A DNA stretch of 41,909 nt from Gammaproteobacteria bacterium (GCA_026981935.1 JALSIC010000097.1:1-41909), one strand, 5' to 3'. Positions 16,721 through 25,175 are shown, counted from the stretch's first letter. The notes: generated by a model from the letters alone, not told the origin. Numbers and translations are program-made.

Positions 16721-17695
16721 ATGCCTGACCAAGACATGACCGAGACCCGAGACGGCAAGGCGGCAAGTGACATGCTGGCGGTGGACTTCTGCGGCATGGA
16801 TTTCGCCACGCCCCTGGTGCTGCTCTCCGGCTGCGTGGGCTTCGGCGAGGAATACACCCGGGTGGCGGGTTTCTCCAACCGCGACGTGGGAGCGGTCTGC
16901 CTCAAGGGCACGACCCTGGAGCCGCGCCTGGGCAATCCGCCGCACCGTGTCTGTGAGACGCCCATGGGGATGCTCAATGCCATCGGCCTGCAGAATCCGG
17001 GGGTCCGCCACGTCGTGGAAGAAATCCTGCCCGGCCTGGACTTCTCGGAGACCCGCTTCATCGCCAATGTCTCCGGGTCCACCGTCGAGGAATATGCCGA
17101 GGTGACGCGCATCTTCGACGATTCGCCCATCGATGCCATCGAGATCAACATTTCCTGCCCCAACGTGAAGGAAGGGGGCGTGGCCTTCGGCAACGATCCC
17201 GACATGTCGGCGCGGGTAGTGGAGGTCTGCCGCGCCGCGACGCGCAAGCCGCTCATCACCAAGCTCTCGCCCAACCAGACCGATATCGCGGAGAATGCCC
17301 GGCGCTGCATCGAGGCGGGTACCGACGCCTTCGCGGTGATCAATACCCTCATGGGCATGGCCATCGACATCGAGAGCCGCACGCCCGTAATCGGCAACAA
17401 CCAGGGCGGTCTCTCGGGCCCCGCCATCAAGCCGGTGGCCCTGCTCAAGGTGCACCAGGTCTACCAGGTCTGCCGCGGGCACGGCATCCCCATCATCGGC
17501 CAGGGGGGCGTGGCCAGCGCCGAGGATGCCCTGGAGTTCCTCATCGCGGGGGCCAGCGCGGTGGGCGTGGGCACGGCGCTCTTCTACGATCCGCTCGTCT
17601 GTCCGCGCATCAACGAGGGCATCCGGGCCTATCTGCAACGTCACGGACTCAGCGAGGTGGGGCAGTTGACGGGGACCCTGGTGCTGAACGATTGA
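16721..17695 (+). CDS. pyrD: Dihydroorotate dehydrogenase, class 1B type
   Basis: A 324-residue flavin-dependent TIM-barrel enzyme of pyrimidine synthesis. The catalytic loop NISCPNVKEGG has the Cys base typical of class 1 enzymes rather than the Ser of membrane-bound class 2. Other motifs are LLSGCVGFGEEY, CLKGTTLEPRLGN, MLNAIGLQNPG, TKLSPNQTDI, GGLSGPAIKPVAL and the FMN-phosphate site GQGGVASAEDALEF. Class 1B normally works with a PyrK electron-transfer subunit, whose gene is not in the window. The start is uncertain: ATGs at 16721, 16736 and 16772 are all possible and none has a convincing ribosome binding site. The last gives MLAVDFCGM, closest to the usual family start. Confidence 0.9.
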   Translation: MPDQDMTETRDGKAASDMLAVDFCGMDFATPLVLLSGCVGFGEEYTRVAGFSNRDVGAVCLKGTTLEPRLGNPPHRVCETPMGMLNAIGLQNPGVRHVVEEILPGLDFSETRFIANVSGSTVEEYAEVTRIFDDSPIDAIEINISCPNVKEGGVAFGNDPDMSARVVEVCRAATRKPLITKLSPNQTDIAENARRCIEAGTDAFAVINTLMGMAIDIESRTPVIGNNQGGLSGPAIKPVALLKVHQVYQVCRGHGIPIIGQGGVASAEDALEFLIAGASAVGVGTALFYDPLVCPRINEGIRAYLQRHGLSEVGQLTGTLVLND

Positions 17696-17752
17696 GGTCC
17701 TGTCCGGTCCTGGCTGCGGCTGGGCCGGGCAGACTGATGAAGGACCGCAGAT

Positions 17753-19174
17753 TTATCCCGCGGCCTTCTCCTCTTCCGCTTCCAGGCCCAGTTCCTTGAT
17801 CTTGCGGGTGAGGGTGTTGCGCCCCCATCCCAGCAGGCGCGCAGCCTCCTGGCGGCGGCCGCCGGTGTGGCGCAGGGTGGTCTCGATCATGATGCGCTCG
17901 AAGCGGGGCACTGCCTCGTGGAGCAGTTCCTTCTCGCCGTGCAGGAGCTTGTTGTCGGCCCATTTGCGCAGGGCGGATTCCCATTCCGGGTGCTCGGCGG
18001 GTGCGCGCCGGTCCAGCCGCAGTTCCGGCGGCAGGTCGTCCACATGGATGACCTGGCCCGGTGACATGACGGTGAGCCAGCGGCAGGTGTTTTCCAGCTG
18101 GCGCACGTTGCCGTGCCATTCCAGCCGGCAGAGATAGCGCTCGGCCTCGGGGGCCAGGGTCTTGGGCGCCACGCCCAGCTCCACGGCCGCCTGCTGCAGG
18201 AAATGGCGCGCCAGCATGGGGATGTCCTCGCGCCGTTCCCGCAGGGCGGGGATGTGGATGCGGATGACGTTGAGGCGGTGATAGAGATCCTCTCGGAAGA
18301 GATTGTCCTTGACGCGCTGCTCCAGGTCCTGGTGGGTGGCGGCGATGATGCGCACGTCCACCTTGATGGATGAGTGGCCGCCCACCCGGTAGAATTCGCC
18401 GTCTGCCAGCACCCGCAGCAGGCGGGTCTGCAGTTCCACCGGCATGTCGCCGATCTCGTCCAGGAACAGGGTGCCCCCGTCGGCCTGCTCGAAACGGCCG
18501 CGATGCAGATTCTGGGCGCCGGTGAAGGCGCCCCGCTCGTGGCCGAAGAGATCGGATTCCAGCAGGTCGCGGGGAATGGCCGCAGTGTTGATGGCGATGA
18601 AGGGGCCGTCGGCCCGCGGACTGTGGCGGTGCAGGGCCCGGGCCACCAGCTCCTTGCCCGTTCCTGATTCGCCGGTGAGGAGCACCGTCATGTTGGAACG
18701 GGCGAGGCGGCCGATGGCGCGGAACACCTCCTGCATGGCGGGGGCCTTGCCGATGATCTCGGGCGCCCGGGCCTGTTCCCCGCCGGGGCGGGCGGCATGG
18801 CGGCGGTGCTGCTTGATGGCCCGCTTCACCAGGTCGATGGCCTCGTCCACGTCGAAGGGCTTGGGCAGGTACTCGAAGGCGCCGCCCTCGTAGGCGGCGA
18901 TGGCGCTGTCCAGATCCGAATGAGCGGTCATGATGATGACAGGCAGCTCGGGATAGAGGGCCTTGACGCGTTCCATGAGGGTGAGGCCGTCCATGCCCGG
19001 CATGCGGATGTCGGCGATGAGGGCGTCGGGGCGGTCGTCATTGAGGCGGTCCAGGATGCCGGAGGCGCTGGGAAAGCTGACGACGTTCATGCCGATCTTG
19101 CTCAGTGCCTTTTCCAGCACCCAGCGGATGGAACGGTCATCGTCGATGACCCAGACTCTTTCGTGACTGCTCAT
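17753..19174 (-). CDS. ntrC: Nitrogen regulation response regulator NtrC (GlnG)
   Basis: A 473-residue sigma-54 activator. The receiver has Asp11/Asp12 and phospho-acceptor Asp55 (LIADIRMPG). The AAA+ domain has Walker A GESGTGKE (168-175), the sigma-54 contact loop GAFTGA (215-220), and Walker B GGTLFLDEIGDMP. The C-terminal Fis-type helix-turn-helix includes LRHTGGRRQEAARLLGWGRNTLTRKIKELGL. Its start overlaps the ntrB stop by four bases (ATGA), so the two are coupled. Targets probably include glnA and ntrBC themselves, since matching sites lie upstream of both. It converges with pyrD. Confidence 0.96.
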   Translation of the reverse strand: MSSHERVWVIDDDRSIRWVLEKALSKIGMNVVSFPSASGILDRLNDDRPDALIADIRMPGMDGLTLMERVKALYPELPVIIMTAHSDLDSAIAAYEGGAFEYLPKPFDVDEAIDLVKRAIKQHRRHAARPGGEQARAPEIIGKAPAMQEVFRAIGRLARSNMTVLLTGESGTGKELVARALHRHSPRADGPFIAINTAAIPRDLLESDLFGHERGAFTGAQNLHRGRFEQADGGTLFLDEIGDMPVELQTRLLRVLADGEFYRVGGHSSIKVDVRIIAATHQDLEQRVKDNLFREDLYHRLNVIRIHIPALRERREDIPMLARHFLQQAAVELGVAPKTLAPEAERYLCRLEWHGNVRQLENTCRWLTVMSPGQVIHVDDLPPELRLDRRAPAEHPEWESALRKWADNKLLHGEKELLHEAVPRFERIMIETTLRHTGGRRQEAARLLGWGRNTLTRKIKELGLEAEEEKAAG

Positions 19175-20241
19175 TGTTCGGACTCCAGGGGAAGAATGAT
19201 GGAAAAAACGGTTTCACCCGGCCGGCTGGTGCATTCGATCAGTCCGCCGTGCTGGTTGACCAGGGACTGGGCGATGGGCAGGCCGAGTCCCGTGCCGTCG
19301 TGGCGTCCGGTGACCATGGGATAGAAGATGCTCTTCATCATGTCCGGCGGGATGCCGGGACCGTCGTCCATGACATCGATGCGCGCCACCAGCCGGTAGA
19401 GCTTGTGCCCGATGGTGTATTTGCGCTGGGTGCGGGTGCTCAAGGTGATGTGTCCGTGTTCGCCCAGCGATTGCATGGCATTGCGCACCAGGTTCAGGAG
19501 GGCCTGGAAGAGCTGGTCCGGGTCGGCCATGAGTTCGGGGATGCTGGGGTCGTAGTCGCGCGCGAGAGAGATGCCGGGGGGCAGCTCCGCCTGTACCAGG
19601 CTGCGCACCCGCTCCAGGACCTCGTGGAGATTGATGCGGCGCTTGCGGGGCAGGGTATTGGGGCCCAGCATGCGATTGAGCAGATTCTGCAGGCGGTCGG
19701 CCTCCCCGATGATGATGCGGGTGTATTCGCGCAGCTCCTCGTCGTCCAGTTCCTGTTCCAGGAGCTGGGCCGCGCCCCGCAGGCCGCCCAGGGGGTTCTT
19801 GATTTCGTGGGCCATGCCTCGCACCAGGGTGCGGGTGGTGTGATACTGATCCAGCAGGTTTTCCTCCCGGGCGATGCGCAGGTGGCGGTCCATGGGCTGC
19901 AGTTCCAGCAGCAGCTCGTCAGCCTGCATGGATTCGCGCAGGGGCGTGACGGTCAGGTCCACGGTGATCTGTTTCTGGTTGGGCAGAGACAATTGCACTT
20001 CGCGCTCCGTGTAGGGATGGCCGCTGGCATGTGAACGCTGCAGGGCGCGGGTGAAATCCGGGTCCTGGGGCCAGATGTGATCCGCCGACTGGCCCAGCAG
20101 GTGACGGGCACTGATATCGAACAGGACCTCGCCTGCAGGGTTGATGTACTTCAGGTGCAGGGCCTCGTCGAACAGCAGCACGGCGATGTTGAGATTCTCC
20201 AGGATACGCTGGGCCGGATCGCTCTGTTTCATATCATCCAT
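19171..20241 (-). CDS. ntrB: Nitrogen regulation sensor kinase NtrB (GlnL)
   Basis: A 356-residue soluble PAS-histidine kinase that phosphorylates or dephosphorylates NtrC under PII control. The PAS domain spans about residues 10-125 (ILENLNIAVLLFDEALHLKYIN). The dimerisation helix has His145 in VRGMAHEIKNPLGGLRGAAQLL, which is the NtrB-specific H-box. ATP-binding motifs are NLVRNAMQSL, DDGPGIP and GTGLGLPIAQSLV. I chose the ATG preceded by AGAGG at five bases; an upstream in-frame start would add 12 residues. A near-perfect NtrC site lies about 215 bp upstream. Confidence 0.94.
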   Translation of the reverse strand: MDDMKQSDPAQRILENLNIAVLLFDEALHLKYINPAGEVLFDISARHLLGQSADHIWPQDPDFTRALQRSHASGHPYTEREVQLSLPNQKQITVDLTVTPLRESMQADELLLELQPMDRHLRIAREENLLDQYHTTRTLVRGMAHEIKNPLGGLRGAAQLLEQELDDEELREYTRIIIGEADRLQNLLNRMLGPNTLPRKRRINLHEVLERVRSLVQAELPPGISLARDYDPSIPELMADPDQLFQALLNLVRNAMQSLGEHGHITLSTRTQRKYTIGHKLYRLVARIDVMDDGPGIPPDMMKSIFYPMVTGRHDGTGLGLPIAQSLVNQHGGLIECTSRPGETVFSIILPLESEQ

Positions 20242-20453
20242 GGGCGCCTCTGTTACCAGTTGGATAGCAAAAAACAAACCAGGTTCGAGGGGATTGGCCG
20301 GAGGCAGGTGAAAAAGTGCTCTTTGCCCGGGCGGGTGAGTGTAACTTTATGAAATTGATGGGAATTTATTTGGGCCAGATTACGCGAAAACCGGAGAGGA
20401 AACGCAAGCGGCGAATGGCGCGCAATGTCCGTGAATCCATAGCTCGCCGTGAA

Positions 20454-20470
20454 TGCACCATTATAGTGCA
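20454..20470. promoter_or_regulatory. NtrC binding site upstream of ntrBC
   Basis: TGCACCATTATAGTGCA is a 17-bp near-palindrome that fits the NtrC consensus TGCACY-N5-RGTGCA at every defined position. It lies in the 301-bp gap between the DUF4124 gene and ntrB, the place where NtrC autoregulates ntrBC in enteric bacteria. No sigma-54 -24/-12 element was found between it and ntrB, so it could repress or act at the preceding promoter. Apart from this site and the hairpin at 20518, nothing else was recognised in the gap. Confidence 0.8.
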
Positions 20471-20517
20471 TTTATGGTCCATAGTGAACCGAATCCTGAT
20501 TTTTCATGTTCTGTTCC

Positions 20518-20538
20518 CCCTGGACAGCGGGTCCAGGG
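20518..20538 (-). other. Hairpin after the DUF4124 gene
   Basis: CCCTGGAC, loop of five, GTCCAGGG lies just past the stop of the leftward DUF4124 gene. The U-tract is poor (GGGGAACAGAAC), so it is at best a weak or Rho-assisted terminator. Confidence 0.45.
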
Positions 20539-20542
20539 TGGC

Positions 20543-21112
20543 TCAGTTGCGGGGATGCAGGCGGGAGGCACGCAGGAGATGGAAGATGACGGGCGGGGAC
20601 CGCTTGAGGGTCTTGCCTTGTGCGTCCTGGATTTCCGCGACCACTTCATGGGTCCCGCGGTCCACGTTGTCCAGCACGAAGCGCGTGCCGCTCACTGCGG
20701 TGGCTACGACCCGGCTGTCCAGCTTCAGTACGAGGCGATGGCCGGCACTGCGTTGCAGCGGCGGATGCAGTTCCACTTCCACTTCGACCCGGCCGCTGTT
20801 TTCCCGGATGGGCATGTCATCGGCGGGATAGGCGATGCGCAGCCGCTCGTAAGTGATTGGCGGAGGTTCCTTTTTTTTCTTTTCATCGGCAGGGGCGACG
20901 ACCAGGGGAAGCGCGGGAACGGTCTGGACGGGGGGCAGTTCCACCACCTCGGCGCCGGGGCCAGGCTCATCCGTGAAGACCACGCTGCCATCGGGCAGCA
21001 CGCGCTTGTAGATCTTTTCGGCCGCGCCTGCCCATGCCGGCATCAACAGCAACAGCAGCAGGCAGGTTATGAGATGTCCATTCCGGTTGATCTGGCATGT
21101 AACAGAAGACAT
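20543..21112 (-). CDS. DUF4124-domain periplasmic protein
   Basis: A 189-residue exported protein. An N-terminal signal peptide (HLITCLLLLLLMPAWAGA, cleavage near AGA-AEK) is followed by the DUF4124 motif EKIYKRVLPDGSVVFTDEP, which is the usual short beta domain at the mature N-terminus. A lysine/proline linker (DEKKKKEPPP) and a C-terminal beta-sandwich-like part follow (VEVEVELHPPLQRSAGHRLVLKL, DRGTHEVVAEIQD). The C-terminal half resembles the fibronectin-type tail found in these proteins in other gammaproteobacteria, where the gene also sits between glnA and ntrBC; its function is not known. The ATG giving MSSVTC is chosen; an ATG 27 bases upstream is possible. Confidence 0.82.
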   Translation of the reverse strand: MSSVTCQINRNGHLITCLLLLLLMPAWAGAAEKIYKRVLPDGSVVFTDEPGPGAEVVELPPVQTVPALPLVVAPADEKKKKEPPPITYERLRIAYPADDMPIRENSGRVEVEVELHPPLQRSAGHRLVLKLDSRVVATAVSGTRFVLDNVDRGTHEVVAEIQDAQGKTLKRSPPVIFHLLRASRLHPRN

Positions 21113-21185
21113 GGGAGAGATTATAACCTTTCTTGGCATGCCTTTTTTGAAATACCACCGGTTCCATGATTTCTGTCAGGGCTTC

Positions 21186-21215
21186 AAAAAGAAGCCCCGC
21201 GCGGGGCGGGGCTTC
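21186..21215 (-). terminator. Intrinsic terminator of glnA
   Basis: On the minus strand GAAGCCCCGC, loop CCCGC, GCGGGGCTTC is followed by TTTTT. It lies 32 bp past the glnA stop and before the DUF4124 gene, so ntrBC expression needs read-through or its own promoter. Confidence 0.92.
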
Positions 21216-21246
21216 CAGGGGGTGCCGGGTCTCTGGCGCAACCGGC

Positions 21247-22656
21247 TCAGAGGCTGTAGTACATGTCGAACTCCACCGGATGGGTGGTCATGCGCAGGCG
21301 CGTGACTTCCTCCATCTTGAGTTCGATGTAGCCGTCGATCATGTCGTCGGTGAAGACGCCGCCCGCGGTGAGGAAGCCCCGGTCCTTGTCCAGGGCATCC
21401 AGTGCCTGGTCCAGGGAGTGGCACACGGTGGCGATCTTCTTCTCCTCTTCCGGTGGCAGGTCGTAGAGGTCCTTGTCCATGGCGTCGCCGGGATGGATCT
21501 TGTTCTTGATGCCGTCCAGGCCGGCCATGAGCATGGCGGCGAAGGTGAAATAGGGGTTGCCGCAGGAATCGGGGAAGCGCACCTCGATGCGGCGCGCCTT
21601 GGGGTTGGCCACATAGGGGATGCGCACCGAGGCCGAACGGTTGCGTGCCGAGTAGGCCAGCAGAACGGGGGCCTCGAAGCCGGGCACCAGGCGCTTGTAG
21701 CTGTTGGTGCTGGCGTTGGTGAAGGCGTTCAGGGCGCGGGCATGCTTGAAGATGCCGCCGATGTAGTACAGGGCCAGCTCGGACAGCCCGCCGTACTTGT
21801 TGCCCGTGAACAGGTTCTTGCCGTTCTTGGACAGGGACTGGTGCACGTGCATGCCGTTGCCGTTGTCACCCACCAGGGGCTTGGGCATGAAGGTGGCCGT
21901 CTTGCCGTAGGCATGGGCGACATTGTGCACTACGTACTTCAGCATCTGCAGCTCGTCGGCCTTGCGCACGAGGGTGTTGAAGGCCGTGCCGATCTCGTTC
22001 TGGCCGGCGGTGGCCACCTCGTGGTGATGCGTCTCCGTGGTCAGCCCCATTTCTTCCAGGGCCAGGCACATGGCGGAGCGCAGATCGTGCAGGGAGTCCA
22101 CTGGCGGGACGGGGAAATAACCGCCCTTCACGGAAGGCCGGTGGCCGATGTTGCCCTCTTCGTAGACCCGTTCCGAGTTCCAGGAGGCCTCTTCAGAGTC
22201 CACCTTGTAGAAGGCCCCGCTCATCTCGGCGCCCCAGCGCACGTCGTCGAAGACGAAGAACTCGGGTTCGGGGCCGAAATAGGCCGTGTCCGCGATCTTG
22301 GTGGACTTGAGATAGGCCTCGGCGCGCTTGGCAAGGGAGCGGGGGTCGCGCTCGTAGCCCTTCATGGTGCTGGGTTCCAGAATGTCGCAACGCAGGTTCA
22401 GCGTGGGTTCGTCCATGAAGGGGTCCATGACAGCGGTGCTGGCATCCGGCATCAGGATCATGTCGGATTCGTTGATGCCCTTCCAGCCGGCGATGGACGA
22501 GCCGTCGAACATCTTGCCGTTCTTGAAGAAGGCGCTGTCGATCTCCCGGGCCGGCACGGTGACGTGCTGTTCCTTGCCGCGGGTGTCGGTGAAGCGCAGG
22601 TCGACGAACCTGACGCTGTTGTCCTTGATCATCTTCATGACTTTTGTTGCAGACAT
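21247..22656 (-). CDS. glnA: Glutamine synthetase, type I-beta
   Basis: A 469-residue dodecameric enzyme that condenses glutamate and ammonia with ATP. All signatures are present: [17 protein letters not shown], the metal-binding [21 protein letters not shown], the ATP-binding [17 protein letters not shown], and [16 protein letters not shown]. The adenylylation Tyr398 in LYDLPPEE marks the GSI-beta form regulated by GlnE. GGAGG precedes the ATG at good distance. Upstream there are a sigma-54 promoter and NtrC-like sites, so transcription should rise under nitrogen limitation. Confidence 0.98.
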   Translation of the reverse strand: MSATKVMKMIKDNSVRFVDLRFTDTRGKEQHVTVPAREIDSAFFKNGKMFDGSSIAGWKGINESDMILMPDASTAVMDPFMDEPTLNLRCDILEPSTMKGYERDPRSLAKRAEAYLKSTKIADTAYFGPEPEFFVFDDVRWGAEMSGAFYKVDSEEASWNSERVYEEGNIGHRPSVKGGYFPVPPVDSLHDLRSAMCLALEEMGLTTETHHHEVATAGQNEIGTAFNTLVRKADELQMLKYVVHNVAHAYGKTATFMPKPLVGDNGNGMHVHQSLSKNGKNLFTGNKYGGLSELALYYIGGIFKHARALNAFTNASTNSYKRLVPGFEAPVLLAYSARNRSASVRIPYVANPKARRIEVRFPDSCGNPYFTFAAMLMAGLDGIKNKIHPGDAMDKDLYDLPPEEEKKIATVCHSLDQALDALDKDRGFLTAGGVFTDDMIDGYIELKMEEVTRLRMTTHPVEFDMYYSL

Positions 22657-22735
22657 TGGGATCCTCCAGAAGGTGCTTGGGTTTATTTATGGTTGTGGAA
22701 AAGAAAGTTGTCTCCCTCCAATAGCCAGCTCAGAT

Positions 22736-22751
22736 AGCAGGAACCGTGCCA
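22736..22751 (-). promoter_or_regulatory. Sigma-54 promoter of glnA
   Basis: Read on the minus strand, TGGCACGGTTCCTGCT matches the sigma-54 consensus TGGCACG-N4-TTGCW with a single difference (C for the first T of TTGC). The predicted start of transcription is near 22726, about 70 bases before the glnA ATG. Confidence 0.85.
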
Positions 22752-22815
22752 TTGGGAAAAAGTCTGGAATATTAACCGGATAGTTATTTTTATTTGCGAT
22801 TGCCGTCATGGTGTT

Positions 22816-22851
22816 GCCCTGTTTTAGTGCGTTTTCGCACCAAAACAGGGC
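22816..22851. promoter_or_regulatory. Large hairpin with two NtrC-like sites upstream of glnA
   Basis: A 36-bp dyad (GCCCTGTTTT AGTGCG, loop TTTT, CGCACC AAAACAGGGC) with one mismatch in the stem. It begins right after the stop of the leftward tusA gene and could terminate it, though no T-tract follows. Each arm also fits the NtrC consensus partly: CGCACCAAAACAGGGCT and, inverted, CGCACTAAAACAGGGCA. Their centres lie about 97 and 118 bp upstream of the predicted sigma-54 start site, where NtrC enhancers are expected. Confidence 0.6.
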
Positions 22852-23085
22852 TCATTCGCCGCCGACCTCCAGGGTGATGAGAATTTCGTCTCCCCGGGTG
22901 GTGGTCGAGACCACTTTGTGCCCATTGATGCGGCACCATGCCGGAATATCGTGCAAGGCACCCGGATCGGTACACACGACCTCCAGAATATCACCTTTTT
23001 CCAGCGAGCGGATCTTGTTCTGGGTGCGGATCACCGGCAGGGGACAGAGCTGCCGACGGGCATCCAGGGTGTGCCTTGTTCCCAT
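22852..23085 (-). CDS. TusA-family sulfur carrier protein
   Basis: A 77-residue single-domain protein of the TusA/SirA fold, which carries a persulfide on one Cys. The signature LDARRQLCPLPVIRTQNKI places the carrier residue at Cys14 in the CPxP motif, and the end HKVVSTTTRGDEILITLEV is the usual beta-alpha-beta tail. It is downstream of the PP-loop gene on the same strand (89-bp gap), so it may supply sulfur to that enzyme. In sulfur oxidisers, TusA proteins also serve dissimilatory sulfur transfer; no dsr or hdr gene is nearby. The same fold is used by paralogues (YedF, YeeD), so the exact role is open. Confidence 0.88.
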   Translation of the reverse strand: MGTRHTLDARRQLCPLPVIRTQNKIRSLEKGDILEVVCTDPGALHDIPAWCRINGHKVVSTTTRGDEILITLEVGGE

Positions 23086-23174
23086 GTGTCACCCCCCTTC
23101 TGCCGGGACGCCGCACCCGCCGCCGCCCTTGCGCCGTCTCGCTGCGAACGGCGGAGAGAAATGCGGACTGGCCA

Positions 23175-24218
23175 TCAGATATGCCACTCCTGGGGGATTT
23201 CCGCAGCGGGCAGGGGGGGGACGCGGAGTATCCGGTGTGCCCCGTCTGGGTCGGTGACCTCGACTTCCACCCGGGGCGCCGTGCGGCCCTGGCTGTAACG
23301 TGCCACGACGCGGGCCGCCAGCTCCACGTCTTCCGGGCCGGCCTCCCCGTCCAGCAGGGCGAGCGGTCCCGGGTGGCTGACGGTGCGCAAGGCCGTGAAC
23401 TGGCTCCGGTAGCCCTGCAGGTAATTGTTTTCGCCTTCTTCCCGGCCGATGATGAGCTTGAAATGCGGGCGGGGGCGCAGGTGACGACCGACCTTGAGCA
23501 ACATGATGTCGTCCAGTTCGTAGTCGCGACGGCCCCGGGCCTGCCACAGGTCGGCGAGCTTGGCGCTGTATTGGGCGTTGGTGAGAAAGCAGCAGCCCCC
23601 CGCAGGCTGGGCATAGTCGTGCAGGCCGTAACGTTCTGCCAGTGCCATCTGGGGCTTGCGCGTGCGGCCGCTGAGGTCCAGGAGCCTTGTCCGGTCCACC
23701 CAGCCCTTCTCTTCCGGGAGGGTGGGAGGCAGCAGCCTGGCGCTCAGGGGGCGCAGGAGCAGGCCGCCGGCCCCCGATTCCCGCGCCACCACGGGCATGG
23801 TATCGCGGCGCTGCGACATGGGCCGCTGCCCGATCACCTCGCCGGTGATGATGAAATCGAAACCGTTTTCCTCCATCCATTCCCGGGCCTTGCGCACCAT
23901 GAAACCCTTGCAGTCCAGGCAGGGATTGAGATTGGCGCCATAGCCGTGCCTGGGATTGATGACGATGTCCTTGTATTCTTCGATGACATCGATGATGTGC
24001 AGCTTGATGCCCAGTTTCTCCGCCACCCAGAGGGCATTGTTGCGCTTGGGGCGGTCACGGTCCTTGCGGCGGATGGCGTGGGTGTGGCCCTCGACGCAGA
24101 AGCCCGTGTAGAAATTGATGCCTTCCACATGGATGCCCTGGTCGAGAATGAGCCGGGCGGCCAGCATGGAATCGAGGCCGCCGGAGATGAGGGCCACTGC
24201 CTTGCGTCGTGTGTCCAT
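23175..24218 (-). CDS. PP-loop ATPase, MnmA/ThiI-like tRNA thiolation-type protein
   Basis: A 347-residue protein often annotated as tRNA (5-methylaminomethyl-2-thiouridylate) methyltransferase-like. Residues 8-17 hold the PP-loop (ALISGGLDS), which adenylates the target base or substrate. A CLDC motif (Cys100, Cys103) and a second pair GGCC (Cys209, Cys210) follow. The C-terminal part (DIMLLKVGRHLRPRPHFKLIIGREEGENNYL) resembles the NFACT-R/DUF814-type domain, so it is not a canonical MnmA. CxxC plus a distal Cys is the pattern that holds a [4Fe-4S] cluster in TtcA/TtuA thiolases; applying that here is inference. The ATG of MDTRRKAVAL is chosen; an upstream TTG would add six residues. The downstream TusA gene supports a sulfur-transfer role. 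Confidence 0.8.
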   Translation of the reverse strand: MDTRRKAVALISGGLDSMLAARLILDQGIHVEGINFYTGFCVEGHTHAIRRKDRDRPKRNNALWVAEKLGIKLHIIDVIEEYKDIVINPRHGYGANLNPCLDCKGFMVRKAREWMEENGFDFIITGEVIGQRPMSQRRDTMPVVARESGAGGLLLRPLSARLLPPTLPEEKGWVDRTRLLDLSGRTRKPQMALAERYGLHDYAQPAGGCCFLTNAQYSAKLADLWQARGRRDYELDDIMLLKVGRHLRPRPHFKLIIGREEGENNYLQGYRSQFTALRTVSHPGPLALLDGEAGPEDVELAARVVARYSQGRTAPRVEVEVTDPDGAHRILRVPPLPAAEIPQEWHI

Positions 24219-24375
24219 GGGGTTGTTCAGGATCAACCGAGTTGCCTGGAAAGGCGCCCATCATAGCAGAAGTGACCGTGATTTTTGAATCTCATGCCAC
24301 TGCGCTGCCTGCTCAATATGAACGTGCAGGCAACACTCTCCCTGCCCACCGTGATGGCTTTGGAAGGAGAGAAGG

Positions 24376-24975
24376 TCAGTGCAGGGGGGTATGGTCGTCG
24401 TCGCTGCCGTCGCTGCGCTCAGGGCCTGCCACGGGCTGGGCGTCGGTGAGTTCCTCAATGACCCGGCGGGCATGCCGGCTGCCCGTCTCGTTCCACAGGT
24501 CGAAGGCGTTGAGCGGCGTGAGCTGGGATTGCCTGCCTTGCAGGGCCCGCATGGTCTGCAGGATGTCCATGAGGGAGACGAACTCACGGGCCAGGTCGGT
24601 GTAGACCGAGGCCATCTGCGTGGGGGTGAGTTCGGCTGTCTGGGAGTAGGCCACGCGGCCCAAGTCAACGAAGTAACTGATCTTCACCATGCGCCGCTCG
24701 GCCTGCTGGGGAAACAGGCCCGAGAACAGCAGGCAGTGGTCGCCGACTTCCTGAAGTTTTTCCCTGCGGGCCCGGTCACTGGCGGAGAGGCCCCTGAGAT
24801 AGTCCATGGCCAGGACCCGGGCCAGCATGTGGGGCTGGTTGACGAAGCGCATGAGGAGAAACACGAGGTAACTTTCGAGATCCTCCTGGAGGACGCAGCC
24901 GCTGGCCGATTCGGCCTCGCTGACCAGCGCATGCCATTGGGCGGTGGACGTGGGGTGTACGACGAGATCCGACAT
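24376..24975 (-). CDS. Hypothetical protein, helical
   Basis: A 199-residue soluble protein that I do not recognise. It reads MSDLVVHPTS then mostly amphipathic helices (LESYLVFLLMRFV, MLARVLAMDYLRGL, RREKLQEVGDHCLLFSGLFP, FVSLMDILQTMRAL), ending in an acidic disordered tail (PERSDGSDDDH). GAGAAGG precedes the ATG. There is no signal peptide and no catalytic motif. It lies between the PP-loop gene and the divergent glyQ. The helix-rich make-up and DHCLLFSGLFP-type motif suggest a conserved gammaproteobacterial family, but no function is proposed. Confidence 0.7.
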   Translation of the reverse strand: MSDLVVHPTSTAQWHALVSEAESASGCVLQEDLESYLVFLLMRFVNQPHMLARVLAMDYLRGLSASDRARREKLQEVGDHCLLFSGLFPQQAERRMVKISYFVDLGRVAYSQTAELTPTQMASVYTDLAREFVSLMDILQTMRALQGRQSQLTPLNAFDLWNETGSRHARRVIEELTDAQPVAGPERSDGSDDDHTPLH

Positions 24976-25097
24976 GATGCTTACCTTCTCAACTACTCCA
25001 TCGGCAGGGATGGTTGGTGCTTGAATATCTCTTGAAAACTTTGGAGAACGGGAGGATACCCATTGCCGAGTCTAGCGCCTTGTGCGCGTTTGATTCA

Positions 25098-25133
25098 AAG
25101 TCAAACAATGATTTAGAGTGTATGGTTTGACTT
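25098..25133. promoter_or_regulatory. Inverted repeat upstream of glyQ
   Basis: A perfect nine-bp inverted repeat, AAGTCAAAC and GTTTGACTT, with 18 bases between the arms, in the 200-bp divergent spacer before glyQ. The right arm contains a possible -35 (TTGACT). It may be an operator or a promoter pair; no known regulator consensus was matched. Confidence 0.4.
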
Positions 25134-25175
25134 GGGCATGTGTGACCGACGGGGAGGGGTGCAAGGGCCGACAGC

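Noticed and set aside
17696-17752. Possible terminator between convergent pyrD and ntrC
   Set aside because: The CCGG...CCGG stem is imperfect and there is no T-tract on either strand.
24306-24332. Seven-bp stem TGCCTGC / GCAGGCA after the unrecognised gene
   Set aside because: Large loop and no T-tract; not convincing as a terminator.
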